Below, piece after piece: positions 43,442-56,172 of a stretch of 62,249 nt of DNA. The notes beneath the pieces are model-generated. The model was not told the origin of the DNA. It saw only the letters and a list, made by a program, of their open reading frames with translations, and did not search any database. A program made the translations under genes and the position numbers. How positions within the stretch are numbered: position 1 is the first letter of the stretch; each line of letters opens with the position of its first letter. The DNA comes from Blastomyces gilchristii SLH14081 (taxonomy: Eukaryota > Ascomycota > Eurotiomycetes > Onygenales > Ajellomycetaceae), in the NCBI RefSeq assembly GCF_000003855.2, contig NW_003101667.1, positions 1,180,207 through 1,242,455 of the forward strand. The letters are read 5' to 3'.

Positions 43442-44413
43442 ATGTCCTCAATTAGAGACTGCACGCTAGAGACCTGCCCAATCGAAGCAAGCATATTCAA
43501 ATACCGTCCCTCCCTACCCGCCAACGCAGCCTTCCTCAGCCTCTTCGGACTATCCGGCCTAATTCACCTCCTCCAGCTCCTCGTCTTGCGAAGCAATTAT
43601 GCCTTCTCAATCCCAATCTTGCTCGGCTGCATAGGGGAGATAATCGGCTACGTTGGCCGTCTCATCCTATACAACAACCCCTTCAGCATCGACGGGTTCC
43701 TGATCCAAATATGCGCGCTGACGATCTCGCCCGCGTTCTTCACTGCCGCGATCTATTTCTGCATTGCGGATATCGTCCGGCTGTTTGGGTGTGAGGGGAC
43801 GTCGCGGCTGAAACCGAAGCAGTATGCGTGGATATTCATCCCATGCGATATTATTAGTCTTGTGTTGCAAGGGTTGGGCGGCGGGGTTGCGAGCGTGGCG
43901 ACGCGGAGGCACGAGGATGGGACTACGGGGGTAAATATCATGATTGCCGGGTTGGCATTTCAGGTGTTTAGTCTATTGATATTCATCTTGTTACTAGCAG
44001 AGTTCTTTGTTAGGGTTTACCGACGGGGGTATCTGTGGAGGGAGGTTAATGGTTATGAAATCAAGGCTGGGAGTGGTGCTGATGGCATTGGTCGTACGGT
44101 TCTTGGGCGGTTATATATATTTTTCTCCACGTTTTCACTCGCTATTTTGTGCATCTTTATAAGATGTGCATACCGGGTGGCGGAGTTGAGTCATGGGTTT
44201 GGTGGGAAGTTAATCAGGGAGGAGGCTCAGTTTATTGGGCTTGAAGGAGTGTAAGTTCCCCCCCCCCCCCCATTCCCTTCAACTGCCGTGAACCTTGTAT
44301 CGGCGCTGGATGTGAGGTTCATCTTGTTTTCTGACATTTTGTATGCCAACAGGATGATCGTAGTGGCTGTATTCGCTCTCAACCTTGGCCACCCAAGGAT
44401 GCTGACTTTATAA
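43442..44413 (+). CDS. RTA1-family seven-helix membrane protein, 289 aa, one intron
   Basis: Exons 43442-44250 and 44353-44413. The intron (102 nt) has donor GTAAGT and acceptor CAACAG, carries a C14 run, and the join reads EGV-MIVVAVFAL. About seven hydrophobic spans begin at residue 29. The family signature region is visible as IQICALTISPAFFTAAIYFC (about residues 88-107), and RLYIFFSTFSLAILCIFIRCAYRVAE marks the late helices. Family members (yeast RTA1, RSB1, PUG1) are plasma-membrane proteins linked to lipid-base export or translocation and resistance to toxic compounds. Which substrate applies here cannot be told. The length matches the family. It is transcribed toward the GPCR gene 3.3 kb away. 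Confidence 0.92.
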
Positions 44414-47400
44414 ATAATACAATTGTGAATATTATACCACCTACTTTAACTCTACCCAACAAATCTTTGTCACTGCTTTTGGCTGAAGAAGTCATGTTAA
44501 CAAGGTACCTCAATGGGCCAGAATATAACCTTTTGTCACTGCCCGCGAAGAGTAACTGATATTGTTCGTGTTGGGATTGTTGCCATAAAATCATGCCCCT
44601 TTTACCATTGACAATGGATTCCCACCACTGTCAACTAGGCATTGTCGCTTCCGTGCTCCTTTGCCAGTGAGATACTCCCGAGGTCAGCTCCACAATCGTC
44701 CTCACTGCGGCTTGACTGCGTGAATTTACGGCCCTGGTCATTATCTGCAATTCTGACCGCACCTCATAGCTGGCCGTTCAATTTGCATGACGGCTCCAGA
44801 AGGAGAGCAAGGGAACAATGAGCCGTCATAATGTGTACAGGCGGGTGTACAGTCGGTCGGCGCGGGAATGGTAATGATTAATTAGAGGAATTCTAATTCG
44901 CTGGCCATTTATATGATTAATTTAGCCGGCGAACATAGCATGCTCATGCCCAGGAAGAAGACAGCTATCCTCTAGTAATATATGGGTTGCTCTTATTGAC
45001 ACCCGCTCAACACTTCGCGGCATCAAGAACCGTTGCGCATCCCGGTAGTATGACAGTAAAGCTCGCGAACTGACTTGGCTTCATGAAAGATACAGAATTC
45101 GGTAGGGAGAGAAGCGAAGGGAATGGATGACCATATCAGAGAACTGGAAAAGCGCAAGACGCATCTGGGCCATTATTTCCCCGGCCCTTCTTCAGCATTC
45201 CTCATCTTTGCTAAGGGCGAACAACACGGAATAGCGCCTTTCCAGGAGGCCAATGCAAAAAATCGAAGAAGAAAATAAAGAGCGCAAGAGTGGCAGCTCC
45301 TGCGCGACAGCGAGGCTAAAGCACGTTTTGGCTGAACATAACGTGGGAGTTAACTTAACGCACTGGACACGTGGAAACCGACTGCCAGGTTAACAAATGA
45401 TTCCAGGAATAGCCATCCTAAGCGGTGTTATAATCTAGATAGTTCATATAAAAGGAGGAAAACAAAGGCTTAGCCCAGTCAATGTACACACACAGGGACA
45501 AACGGAAGAGGAAACGCAACAACATACAGTCCGATGATGTTAACTACGCATTGCGCTATGAGGGCTAGCCTCCGGGCTTTACTCCGCGTTCGACTCCGCG
45601 TTCAGCCTTGAGCCGATGTGAGTGTATGCGAACATTTAGTGCTGACACAAAACTCTGCTGAAATCTCACCGTGTCTGTCCTGGCCGTATCAGTGGTTTCC
45701 CGTGTGTTCATAGATTTGATTTTCGACCAAACCATGAAACCAGCCGAACAAAAATTCCGAGGCGATAAAGAGCTAAGGGCGAATGTGGCGTAAAAGTCTA
45801 TATTTCTCGAAGTCCTCCAAGGTTCCTCTGGCACTTTTCGTATTATTTGGTGGCTTCTTCCTCCAGTTTCAACAGGCTAGTTAAACACGTTGAAAGTTCC
45901 GCCCTTGCCGAACAAACATTCTCGAACATCCAGAAGCCACCCACCCGGGATGACAAAAGAACCCAGTCCTGTGGCACTGAAGGCGCAAAGTCAATTTTTC
46001 ACCAATATGCGGGGGTGGGGGACATTTGTGAGAGCATGAAAAATGATGTTGGACGCTAGCTATTATTATTCGATCAACAGTCAGCTTTCAGAATTATTGT
46101 TGATCCTTCAAAGACCTAATAACATTCATCAGAGCTTAGAGCTTACGCTGTAGAGGCAAGAAAAGGGCGAGGTCCCAAGATCCATCTAAGTATTGGTAGA
46201 GACGGCCAATCAAACATAATGCTAAATCGAAATCTGAGAACAGGAAAACGGAGAGATAAGAGGCCAAATGGCGGTGGGGGTTGTAAAGGCCGTTCGTTCG
46301 GTCAACTTTCAAGGCTTATTTTCCCCTTTTTTTGTCCCGCGGCGTCAGGAATCGCAACTTAAAAGCTCTCGGGCTGAAATCGTCAAGTAGTTGGGGAAGA
46401 AGAGGGGGGGAAGAAGAGTCGGCGATGGTTATCAGTATCGCATTTTTTTTTTTTTTTTTTTTTTTTCTCTTTCTTTGGATTTCTCAGGTAAGTTAGGTGA
46501 TAGCTAAGCAATATGAATAGTCATGCATATATATATATCACCATTTTGCGACACCCTATGTGCGTGTAGTCCCCGTGCTGTATGTGTACAATAATATGGA
46601 CATTGTTCATACATGTACTGTACATACATACATCTACGCCGGCGATCCGCGACAAGGCAAGGAAATGGCGGAGATGAGCAAAACAGTTTTTGTTCGATAA
46701 CTTCTTTTTTCCCCCTTTTTCGAGGATGTAGTTAACTTAGTTATGTATGTCCGTTTGTTGGACATGTTGTGTCCATAGTCCTAAACTCAGACCACCGGTT
46801 TTTGTGTCCCTTTTGGAAAATAATTGCAAGCACTCAAATTTTTACCGGTGCCATTTTTTCTTTTTCTTTTTCTTTTTCTTTTTTTATTTCTTCTCTCAAG
46901 TATACAGACACCTCGAAGATACCTTTGTCTAAAACCAGCAGCAGGGAAAATGAAGTAGTGGAACATAAAGCAAAGGAAATGAGTTGATACATGCTATTAT
47001 CTAGATTTAATTGCCTTATCTAACAAGTTAACCAGTGTGACTCGGGCAGGCTTATGTGCTATGCTCCTCCCTGACTGTTGCTGCATGATAGCGATAGCAA
47101 TGAGAGGAGTAGAGGGCAAGACGGCAGATACATAAAAGTACATGTAAGAAATTGTCTGGCGCAACGTCAGGAGTATTTTTAAATGATATAGGACAGATGG
47201 AATGGTAGTCCCTACTCCACGAAATGTAAAGCTTTCTTTCGAATGCAAAGACGGCGGGTATGGCGGGAGTAAGCGCAGCATAATTTTCGCTTTTCGTGGT
47301 AGAATTTGTATAGGTCGTTTCTTTTTTGTTTTTTTTTTCCTTTCCGTAGATTAACTGCCCTTTCACCGAGAGAGCGGCGACAAGGTTGGGCGACCGAATA

Positions 47401-47764
47401 AGGAATAGAACCGACAGGTTGCATGGTACCATTTTATGGCATGTTTCCGTGCAGGTTATAACGGGGAACGGAGATCTCGTCTCACATAAAGGAAATAAAT
47501 GTTGTACGGTAACGGAGAGGTAGGGAATATGTCGGGATCAAGGAAAGGGATCAGGGCTCCCTTTCAATCGCTGGAGTATACAGAGAGCCTTGCACGGTAA
47601 ATAAAAATATTAAAAACGGTGAAATTAAAAGACTGTAGGGCTATGATCTGAGGACAGGAAGGCGTTAAAAAAGGAAATCACCAAGTCGTCTATGGAAAAT
47701 AACTAGAAGGAAAAGGAAAAAGGAAAACTCTAGCCCAAAACTCCAACGCCCAAATATCAAAGTA
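44414..47764. other. Intergenic, no gene recognised
   Basis: This 3.3-kb stretch between two converging genes has no frame with a recognisable domain. It contains a T24 run at 46443-46466 and a CTTTTT repeat near 46858-46880. Several short open frames (for example 45565-45834 minus) look spurious. Confidence 0.4.
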
Positions 47765-49230
47765 TCATTCCTCTAATCGTCTGTGCCAGGTACGTGGCGG
47801 TGGAGGCATCCGCGTTTCGTTCACAGAGCTATCAGGCGAGGTGCTGTTATCTTCCGCCAGTTCGGTCGTGATCTCAATTGTCGTTTTCTGGTAGACTTTA
47901 CCAAGTTCGCTGAGCTCTAGAGGTTGCACAATGCTATCCGTCGACCCGTCACGATCTCCACGAGTGTCCCTTTCCGTCACCTGCCGCCGGTGAAGAATGC
48001 TGTTGTCTAAGCGCGACTGTTTATGGTCCGCCGTGACGGTTGTGATGTGACTATGCCCGATACGCTGAGAAGGGTAGAAGCGGTCAACGTTGCTAGGTTC
48101 AGAGTCCATAAGAAGCGCCCGTCGGGTCAGGGTGTACATGATCACATCCACGAATCCGGAGCTGGCAATAACTGCACCAGCAGTGCAGAAGTAAGTGACA
48201 CTTAATTTGCCTCCTCTGGCGGTCGCCATGCGGCCAGCTGCAAGTGGCAGCGATAAGATAAGGTATGCAATCGGATACAGGACCATGTATCCAATTACTC
48301 TTCTAAGGCGGCGGAGATGTTCTTTTTGCCCTCTTCCTAGAAGGGCGGATTGTGCAACTTGGTGGCGGAGGTGGAAAAACAGGATCATATACAGCACGAC
48401 GGATCCGAACTCTGCAACAAAAATCCACACGTAATGTGTCCACAGTCTGTCTGCGTCGTACACTTCATCGATCCAACACTAGAGTAGAAAAAAGGAGAAA
48501 AAAGAAATTTGATATGTTAGCCATTGTAAATGTCTGGACAGGAAATTTGATTTTTACACACCCATGCGCCAGATGGAACGTAAGTTTCCCTCCCATATCG
48601 CAATGTAGGAATGAGTGTTAAAAGCACAGCAAAGGCCCAGACAAAACACACGCAAACTATGAACCAACGATGAGAGAGTTTCCTCCCCATCAGCACCATT
48701 GCGAAGGTATGGACAGCAATTGCCAGAACGAACAGCCCGCTGGACGGATCACCGATCTGTAGTAACCACCCTTGAGTGAAGCATATGTGTGAGTCGGCAG
48801 ATATTCGGTTCGTGATAGCCCAATGTAATGCCAGCAGAAATCCGACAGCTTGTTGAAAATCCGCTAACAGCAAATTGTAAATCAGGATAATGTATTGATT
48901 ATAGCCAATATATGTCGAATAGTATTTTCGCCAGTAGACTAAGCGGTAAGTGAACACGATGAATAGGACTCCCGTAGAAACAGTCGAGATCAGGGAGGTA
49001 ACGCCAACACCTATGAGACCTCTTCGGTGGTCTGCCGGTAAAGGATCAATTGTGAATGGAGTGACTCTTCGTGGTGCCAGCGATCTCGTCTCGTGGTGAC
49101 TGGAACCCGCGGGACCGTATGCTGCCCATAGCATAACGGCTAGATTCATGTTGGCTTCTAGTATAGTATGTATGGACTGGTCCTCTTGTAGCCGTGTAGC
49201 CGTGGGGTTTGCTCTTCTTACTCCCTTCAC
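47765..49230 (-). CDS. Git3/cAMP-receptor-like G-protein-coupled receptor, 460 aa, one intron
   Basis: Exons 49230-48562 and 48478-47765. The 83-nt intron (GTGTGT...CTACTCTAG) joins PSGAW to CWIDEVYDADRLWTHY. A 70-residue extracellular N-terminus precedes seven spans: about 72-99, 112-136, 160-182, 188-209, then in exon 2 YVWIFVAEFGSVVLYMILFF, VIGYMVLYPIAYLILSLPLA and FCTAGAVIASSGFVDVIMY. Motifs typical of fungal cAMP-receptor/Git3-like receptors are NQYIILIYNLLLADFQQAVG, CFTQGWLLQIGDPSSG and SGAWCWI. A cytosolic tail of about 110 Ser/Thr/Arg-rich residues follows, suited to phosphorylation. Such receptors sense nutrients or small molecules and act through heterotrimeric G proteins and cAMP; the ligand is unknown. 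The start could also be the Met at residue 28. Confidence 0.9.
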
Positions 49231-52200
49231 ATCCGTGCTTATGGATGCGTTTGAAGAGAGGAGGATCTCAGAAGGGATCTAAATGATATAAGACGATAAG
49301 GTCGGCATCTGCTTGAGGACAAAGTTTCAATAATAGTGACAATGGTATGAACATCAGCCAGCTGGGGGTGTCAGCAACAGCTTAAAGTTATGGAGTGATG
49401 ATATTCAGAAAAATCTGGGGAATCGGTTCATTTTGTTCAATTCCAACTCCCTCCCGGGGATGGGGCCACAAAGTCAAGAGGGGGGGGGGGGGGGGTGGAG
49501 AATGGCTGAACAGGGATTTGCGAACTAAATAAGCTCATTTTGTACGACCAGATATTCCAGTTGACAACATTTTTGCTCCTGGTTAATTCTCCGGTAAGCG
49601 TCTGGCCAAGGGTGGATGACAGGACCGTCCCTTGCGTGGAAGCTGTGACACCCTGTCTCTTACTAGTGCAGAGTTTGGTGGGTTTGCGGGTGCTTTTTTG
49701 CAGGGGCATGAAAAGATAACTAGCGCTCGGCGGCGCTGGAGACATATGTTTTCTGTCCAAGATCCAGAACATCGCGTTTGCTTATGATCCCCAGCTGAAT
49801 TGCAAGAGAGGCGAAAAAATCCCAGGCTACCGTACCACTACGTTCTCTCGTTTTCTCAGAATCCAATGAGACATCGGGTTGTCCATTGTTACCGCTCCGT
49901 CTTCTGCTGCTGGAATTGCGAATCAAAGGCCCAAAGGACAAAAATTTTGGGGTTCAGGACGGACCCCAGTTCTGAGGTTCCCGGGAACAGACCGATATGT
50001 GGAGGTCTGAAGTTGCCAGGCCACTTTCCGGCGGGAATTCTACGGAATCCCCTCAGGCTTCTGTCAGCTTGAGTATCATTCTCCTCATGACATGTCCCAT
50101 TACCGCGGATTCCCTGGACAGCCGAGCGCGTAGGTAAAAATTCGCAGCCTATTGCGCCAACACATGGTGGGATAAAGCCCTCACCTCCATGCTCTCACCC
50201 TCTTGTTCCACAAGAATCATACCACAGCTTATTTAGCATACTTGGTCAAAAGGCGGTAGTGCCTGGTAAGTAGGGCTTCAGGCAATGCTTTCTGCGTTTC
50301 TGTTTTTTTTTTTACTAGTATTGATTGAACCAACAAACCTCCAATTATTATTATTGTTAATAGGAATAGCGGAATGGAGAATTATTCAAATTAAAGACGC
50401 CCGTGACGAGCGAGACCAGGAGGTGACACACCAGTGCACGAACCCGAAATGACCCATACCGCCTGAATCTAACGGTGAGAAGGAAACATAGCGTAAGGTC
50501 CGTGGAAACGAGAATGAGCAACAACTAGAATTTGTAAAATTCAAATGGGCGTTGTGTTAGTTGGTACTTGCGTGGTGATAGTTAGTTATTGTCCCTAGAT
50601 GCTTATCGACTCGGCCAAATTCACGATTCAGCGAAAGTGGCCATTTTGACCTGACCCACCTTGGGGCAAATATGTTTTGTGAGGTGCGGTGCACGAATTG
50701 CAAGTATTCAACTATTTTCACATTTTCGCATCACTGATATCACACCGTTCGCTGATGAAATCGGTGTCGGCGATATAGTTACCAATTCTTTTCATCGGCA
50801 TCCCTTATCATCGGAATGTCACGATCTGCTCTCAGATCTGAGTTGTGTGGTTGTGGAGAAAAACACTGTATACCACATGCTGGTTTCCACGGACTCAAAA
50901 AAAGTATATGCTGTATGTTTTCGTACAGGATGGGGATGGGATGGGGATGGGGATGGGATGGCTCTGACTGACCATCACCATCATCCAACCAAACCAGGAA
51001 AAAAAAAAATCACCTGACGGCCTAACCCTACCTAGGTACCATCCTGATTTCTTCGACCATCCTATTATTTAATTATTGTACGGAGTACTGTACGGAGCAC
51101 GGAGTACTTGGAATACACTCCTTGGGAATGATCTGAAATTCATCATGCATGCAGGATGAAAACGAAACAGTGGCTAAGCATACGATACGGTCTCCAAACA
51201 GACAAGCGTCAACCTGGCTACAGAAATCGAAAGATATTTTTTTAAATAATGTCGAGCTTCCACCAATAATCTCTATCCCTTGGTTGGCAGGGTTGTCCTT
51301 CGTGAAAGTACGCAGTAGGGCACCAATCGCTAAACACACCTAGTAACTATCGCATGGCGAACAGGGATTGTACGCCACCACCAAGCCTTCACCCAAGCAA
51401 TGATGGTTCTCTCAGACAGCCAGCCAAATTCAAGAACGCGAGATCCACGTCTTATTAGATAGAGCTTGCCTACGCTGCGTAGTGCCCACTTGGAGTGGAT
51501 AGTTACAATGTGGGGGTGGCATTTTGTTTCCATATCTTCAAGTGCGCTACTTCGTACTTGTCACTCAAGAGAGGGAAGAGAAATAGTCAGATCTTTATTA
51601 TTCTTGAGTAGTTACCGTGCTATTATTATCAGTGTCTTGATACGGACCCAAATCTATCCAGAGGTTGCTTTCAAAAAGCGCAAGCACTACTCCGTACCGT
51701 ACTGCATAGTTAGTTGGGACGACCCCCGGGAAAGACCTTGATCTGGATCGGCGAATGTCAGCCCATACCTAGCGTAACTAGCGTTAACTAGTTAGATCAA
51801 ACTTTATATTTTGAGGGAATGCGTTTGGGATCGCAAAGCCCGATCGAAGGAGTTCCCCTGTCACAACTCTCTCTGGGGGGCAAGATAGCAGGATGGATAT
51901 GATATGGATGCTACTGTCACAAAGCCCCGCCAATAAGCAAGCACTAAAAAAGCTAGTGTATCCTACCCCCCCCCCCCCCCGGATTCGACAAAGTTCCCCC
52001 AGCCCAGTGACCCTTGATACGACCTCTTCTCAGCAGCCTCTCTCCCCGGAGGCATCCGTTAGTTACTCGAGCTCAAGCTCAAGCAACCCTCGGCATAATA
52101 TCGGTTTCGTCAGTATGCGATGCGGCAACACCAAGTTGTTTTTTTCGAACGTGATCCGCGAAATACTGTACCTACTTCATGAAGTGGTGTTTGGTAGTGT

Positions 52201-52500
52201 GATTATCGTGAACTGGCACGGTTAATTGATAGCTTTGTTTGTTTCGAAGCATGATAATATCATCTCCCGAGTCCACCGTGAAAGATCAAGCTGTAGCTGG
52301 TTGTGAATAGTTATCCAATATCCGGGGAAAGGGGGTTGCAGATTGTCTGCATTTTAGAACTACAGCCTGCTGATGAGTGACTGAACTTGCACCCAATACT
52401 CCGCGATAAGCGGAGTGAATTATCCGAGTATCAAAATCTGTTCCTTCAGCAAATAGACGGGCCGCTGTTATTCCATATCCTTTTGATCAACGGAGACATA
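49231..52500. other. Intergenic, GPCR promoter side, no firm gene
   Basis: No frame with a recognisable domain. A short minus-strand frame at 49720-49941 (73 codons) is the only mildly plausible one. Homopolymers: a G run at about 49481-49495 and a C run at about 51966-51980. The motif TACGGAGTA occurs repeatedly near 51078-51110. Confidence 0.4.
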
Positions 52501-52752
52501 CGGAGGATCCTCTCTAAAGTTTTGATTAGCACTAAGAATTTATTAAGGTGTAGTTAACTAACTTTGTTACAGGCATAAAATAAAGTATTCCCATTCCCTC
52601 TCTTAACCAGAGTTCGAAGGGAGGTAACTTTAAATGTCTGTGGCACCTGAATAACCGGCTACAGCTTAACTAAAGCTAGCACAGTACGGAGTAGTCACTG
52701 CACTACAGCTTAAATTCTTAGCGCTAATCAAAACTTTTGAGAGGCTCCTCCG
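52501..52752. mobile_element. 252-bp MITE with about 50-bp terminal inverted repeats and TA target sites
   Basis: The left end CGGAGGATCCTCTCTAAAGT continues as TTTGATTAGCACTAAGAATT. The complement of the right end reads CGGAGGAGCCTCTCAAAAGT and continues TTTGATTAGCGCTAAGAATT. TA dinucleotides lie immediately outside both ends (52499-52500, 52753-52754). TA duplication with long terminal repeats fits a Tc1/mariner-type MITE. It carries no coding sequence. Confidence 0.85.
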
Positions 52753-52754
52753 TA

Positions 52755-53619
52755 CTCCGTACATATTCCCATGTTCGGACACGCAGAAAAACCAACAAGT
52801 GTCGTATGTGGCTGAATGACCCCGCAGTTTTCCCCAGAGACGAGATTGCATTGCTGTGCTAGCTAGTGCTGACATCAAAATGTTGGTTGTGGAAATGGCT
52901 AAACAGCTAAAAATTTCAATACAATCATCGCTTGAACAGTCGTCCAAGTAGAATTTTGGACAATGATATGATAGTAATGGAGAGGCAAGAAACTCCGCCA
53001 CCAAATTCCAACGCTTTCACTTTCATCACAATGAAGCGCTCTATTAGCGGCTTGTCAGCCACGCGACACATGAGAATGCATGAATTCTACGAGGCCTCTA
53101 GCAAGTCGAGACTTGTTCTTCTTCACCTTTGCACCCACATTGGTATGGGTATGTGGTGAAAGTTTCCAGGCGTTCGCCACAGTGTGTCTACCCCACGGGC
53201 GTTCGCGTGTAAGTTACCAGAAGTGGTCCAGGGGCACAAAATTGACTCTGCTTACCCGACCCGCCCGGGGTGTGTGTCATAACCAACTTAAACCAAGGTC
53301 AGTGGTTCCACTTAATTAACAATTTGCCCTAAAACCAACATGTCGGGCTGCCAATTGGACAATATCGCCTGCAGTAAGGGTAGCTAAATGGGACAAGCCG
53401 AGGAGGCTGTAACCAGCTCCAAAATATACGAAGGAGCAGAGACCCACCCACGGGAGTTAACAGAGTATCCATGGATGCCATGGGGTGAGTATCTCTGTCT
53501 TCCAGAGACATCAACCATTTATTATTATTATCATTATTACAAGCATCAAACCTACCTACCACTTCCACTCTCTACCTCTACCCCCCTCTTCCACCCCGTA
53601 TCACCCCTATCACCATTAT
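52755..53619. other. Intergenic, no gene seen
   Basis: No recognisable gene. Short frames on both strands lack domains. A small ATT-rich patch lies at 53517-53540. Confidence 0.4.
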
Positions 53620-53906
53620 CAGATTAATCAGAGCTATACAGGCTACAGAGCTGACTATTCAATCTCATTCATGAATTCAAAGAGATGCACATGACATCAT
53701 ATAAGATCATGTTACAGAGTATTTAGCAGCCCATATCATGAACACAGAGATCAAAATGAATATAGAGAAGAGTACGGAGTATAAGAAATGTAAATACTAT
53801 ACTATAGAGAATGTATGAAAACAGCAGAATGAAAAAAAAGATTGAATATTTGAAGATTGATCTGAGCTGTATGAGCTGGAGCATTCAAATATTTTTGATG
53901 AGATGC

Positions 53907-53953
53907 ATGTGATGTCATGTTACAGCGTTTTTTGCATGGAAAAGTTGGTTTTT
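53907..53953 (+). repeat. Dispersed 47-bp repeat, direct copy 1
   Basis: Contains TCATGTTACAGCGTTTTTTG and GAAAAGTTGGTTTTT. It differs from copy 2 by about one base in the core (GCATGGAAAAG versus GCATTGAAAAG). Confidence 0.9.
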
Positions 53954-54057
53954 CTATAATAATAGAGAGATAAATAGAGAGATCAGAGGAGTTAGCTACA
54001 GTATATTACATACGAGAGATCATGTGTAGATGGAGCAAATTGCTAGGACAATGCCAC

Positions 54058-54103
54058 TGTGATGTCATGTTACAGCGTTTTTTGCATTGAAAAGTTGGTT
54101 TTT
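54058..54103 (+). repeat. Dispersed 47-bp repeat, direct copy 2
   Basis: Nearly identical to 53907-53953, 151 bases downstream in the same orientation. Confidence 0.9.
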
Positions 54104-54110
54104 GAGAGAG

Positions 54111-56172
54111 ATTACTCCGTATTCAGTCAGAGACTACGGTGTATGCAGCAAACCCCAACCCCCCCCTTCTCCAACAACGCCTTAATCGGAGGGCAGAATT
54201 TATCTCCAATCGCTCATCTGGCTAACCCCCACTGGAAGGGAGGTACTGTACTGTCACCGTACTGTGGTCTGGGCTACCCCTATATTTTCGTTAGTGGCCC
54301 CCTGAAATTATAGAGCCCTGCTAAACCGAAATACCGGGGGGGGTCATTTATATGAATTATTGCACTGTGTAATTATTATTACTTCCACCTCTAGTTACCT
54401 CAAATGTCATCATACAACATATCGTACAAGGAATTCCCAGGGCTACGGCCTGACTCCCATTCTCGTCGCCTTCGGACCGGTCACTCTCTGTCCAGCAACC
54501 CGGATGTGCTCAAGGCTGCCTCTCCAGCGGCAACTAACTCAAAATTCGAAGGATTCGCTGCTTCCCTCTGACATGCTTCAAGCTTGCGGATCCGTGAATC
54601 CTAGGAAGGCTGACTGACGGTGATATAAAGGAAACATGTGAAAACTGGGAAAGAGGAGTTTGAAATGGATTAGGGGGGAGGATGAGTTATTGCATATGAT
54701 ATGTGTGTGTATTATCTATCTATATATCAACCAGGATTCGAAGCAATCGAAATGAAGGCCGCAATATCATTCATGGATATCCAATTGAAGCCCTGAATTT
54801 GGCTGAGGACGCTGAGCTTACCGCGCATCAACCTCCTATCTATCACTCTGTGGTAACCCTGACAGTCCACGACGTGACATAGGCAGAACGCACCTTGTGA
54901 AGGAAGGCTTTGTCCTTGTTAGGTATCTTGACATGTCTCGCAAACGGGTTTGGACTTCAACCTATCTACCCTACCTCTAAAGCTACGAATAACCGTAGGC
55001 GTTTCATTGTGGTCCCTGCGATGGAGCTATGCTTAAACACCCTTTGTTCTGAAGGACAAGGTGTGAGATAAGAACTAAATGTAAAACACTTGAGAATGAT
55101 ACTTAGAGTGATTTTAAGGGGAAATAAATATAAGTATTAACTCGGATGGAAGAATATTTGCTAGGTCTTATACATATTACCGCTGAAAATAAATTTTGAT
55201 TACAGTAAACAAATCCATCCAACGATATTAGAAACGTAGCAAATTGTTATTTCAAAAAGTGAAATCGAGTTATTTACTCAGTACGAAATTATATAGCGAG
55301 CATGAAGTCAAAGATTTATACCACATCATAACCAAAGACATAGGCAACACGAACAATAACAGCACGAAAACACAGCAAATGGCTTCTAGCAGAATATATA
55401 TCCCCGCGTTTTTGCCACCTGGAGAAGGTATTATCAGGGGCTATTTGGCGCAAGCTGGAGATTTTTCATATGAAAATCATAAAAAGCAAATAAAGAGAGC
55501 AGACTTGCGTTCTCACTGACTCGAATAAAGCGAGACCCCTTTTCCATCCCTAAGAACGAATTCGACGAAGTGGTAAAGGTGGGCTCTGCTGTTTTCCCCC
55601 TCCAATGCTCATCTTTGGGTTAAGTTAGATCCAAATAGAAAATAAAATGGGGTAATTGGTGCCATTCGTGAGCGAATGACATTCGGGTAGGTACCTACAT
55701 ATCAAGGGTATAGCATAGTATCAAAAGAAAGAGAAAAAGAAAAAGAAAGAAAAAAAACAGTATCGGAGATTAGATGTGTAGCAATAGCAGATCATCTTGG
55801 TCTCGACTTCGGATATCATCCATCAATGCTTAGATATCCCTTGTTGCACTTAAATCATTTCAAGGTAATGGCACACCAACCCTGTCTGATTGAGGAACTG
55901 GCCGAAAACGGGCGTTCGTGCAACAAACAGGATGCCGGTTTCCTGCGCAAAATCTGCGCCAATTTAAATATAATAAAACCGTTTGGCAGGAAACAGGGCT
56001 GACAGACGACGGGACAATTTGAAACTCAAGAAACAAACAGTGCGAGAAATCGACGACTAGCAAACTCTTGAACGCATTTTATTTTATTTATCAATTTTGT
56101 TTAACACAAACTTCCACACCATTCAGCAATAGATACCGTGTATCTTAAATAGTCATCATATGTGTCCAACTG
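54111..56172. other. Intergenic, no gene recognised
   Basis: No frame with a recognisable domain. A short plus-strand frame at 55244-55519 is unsupported. An A/G-rich run lies at about 55726-55760. Confidence 0.4.

Larger units (their letters stand above)
53620..54110. mobile_element. Island of decayed repeat DNA within the genic half
   Basis: The composition switches to AT-rich, CG-poor text like that left of 35 kb. It contains two direct copies of a 47-bp repeat (53907-53953 and 54058-54103), whose inverse copy lies at 31549-31595, and a decayed copy of the repeat at 34905-34968. No terminal duplication could be identified. Confidence 0.65.
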
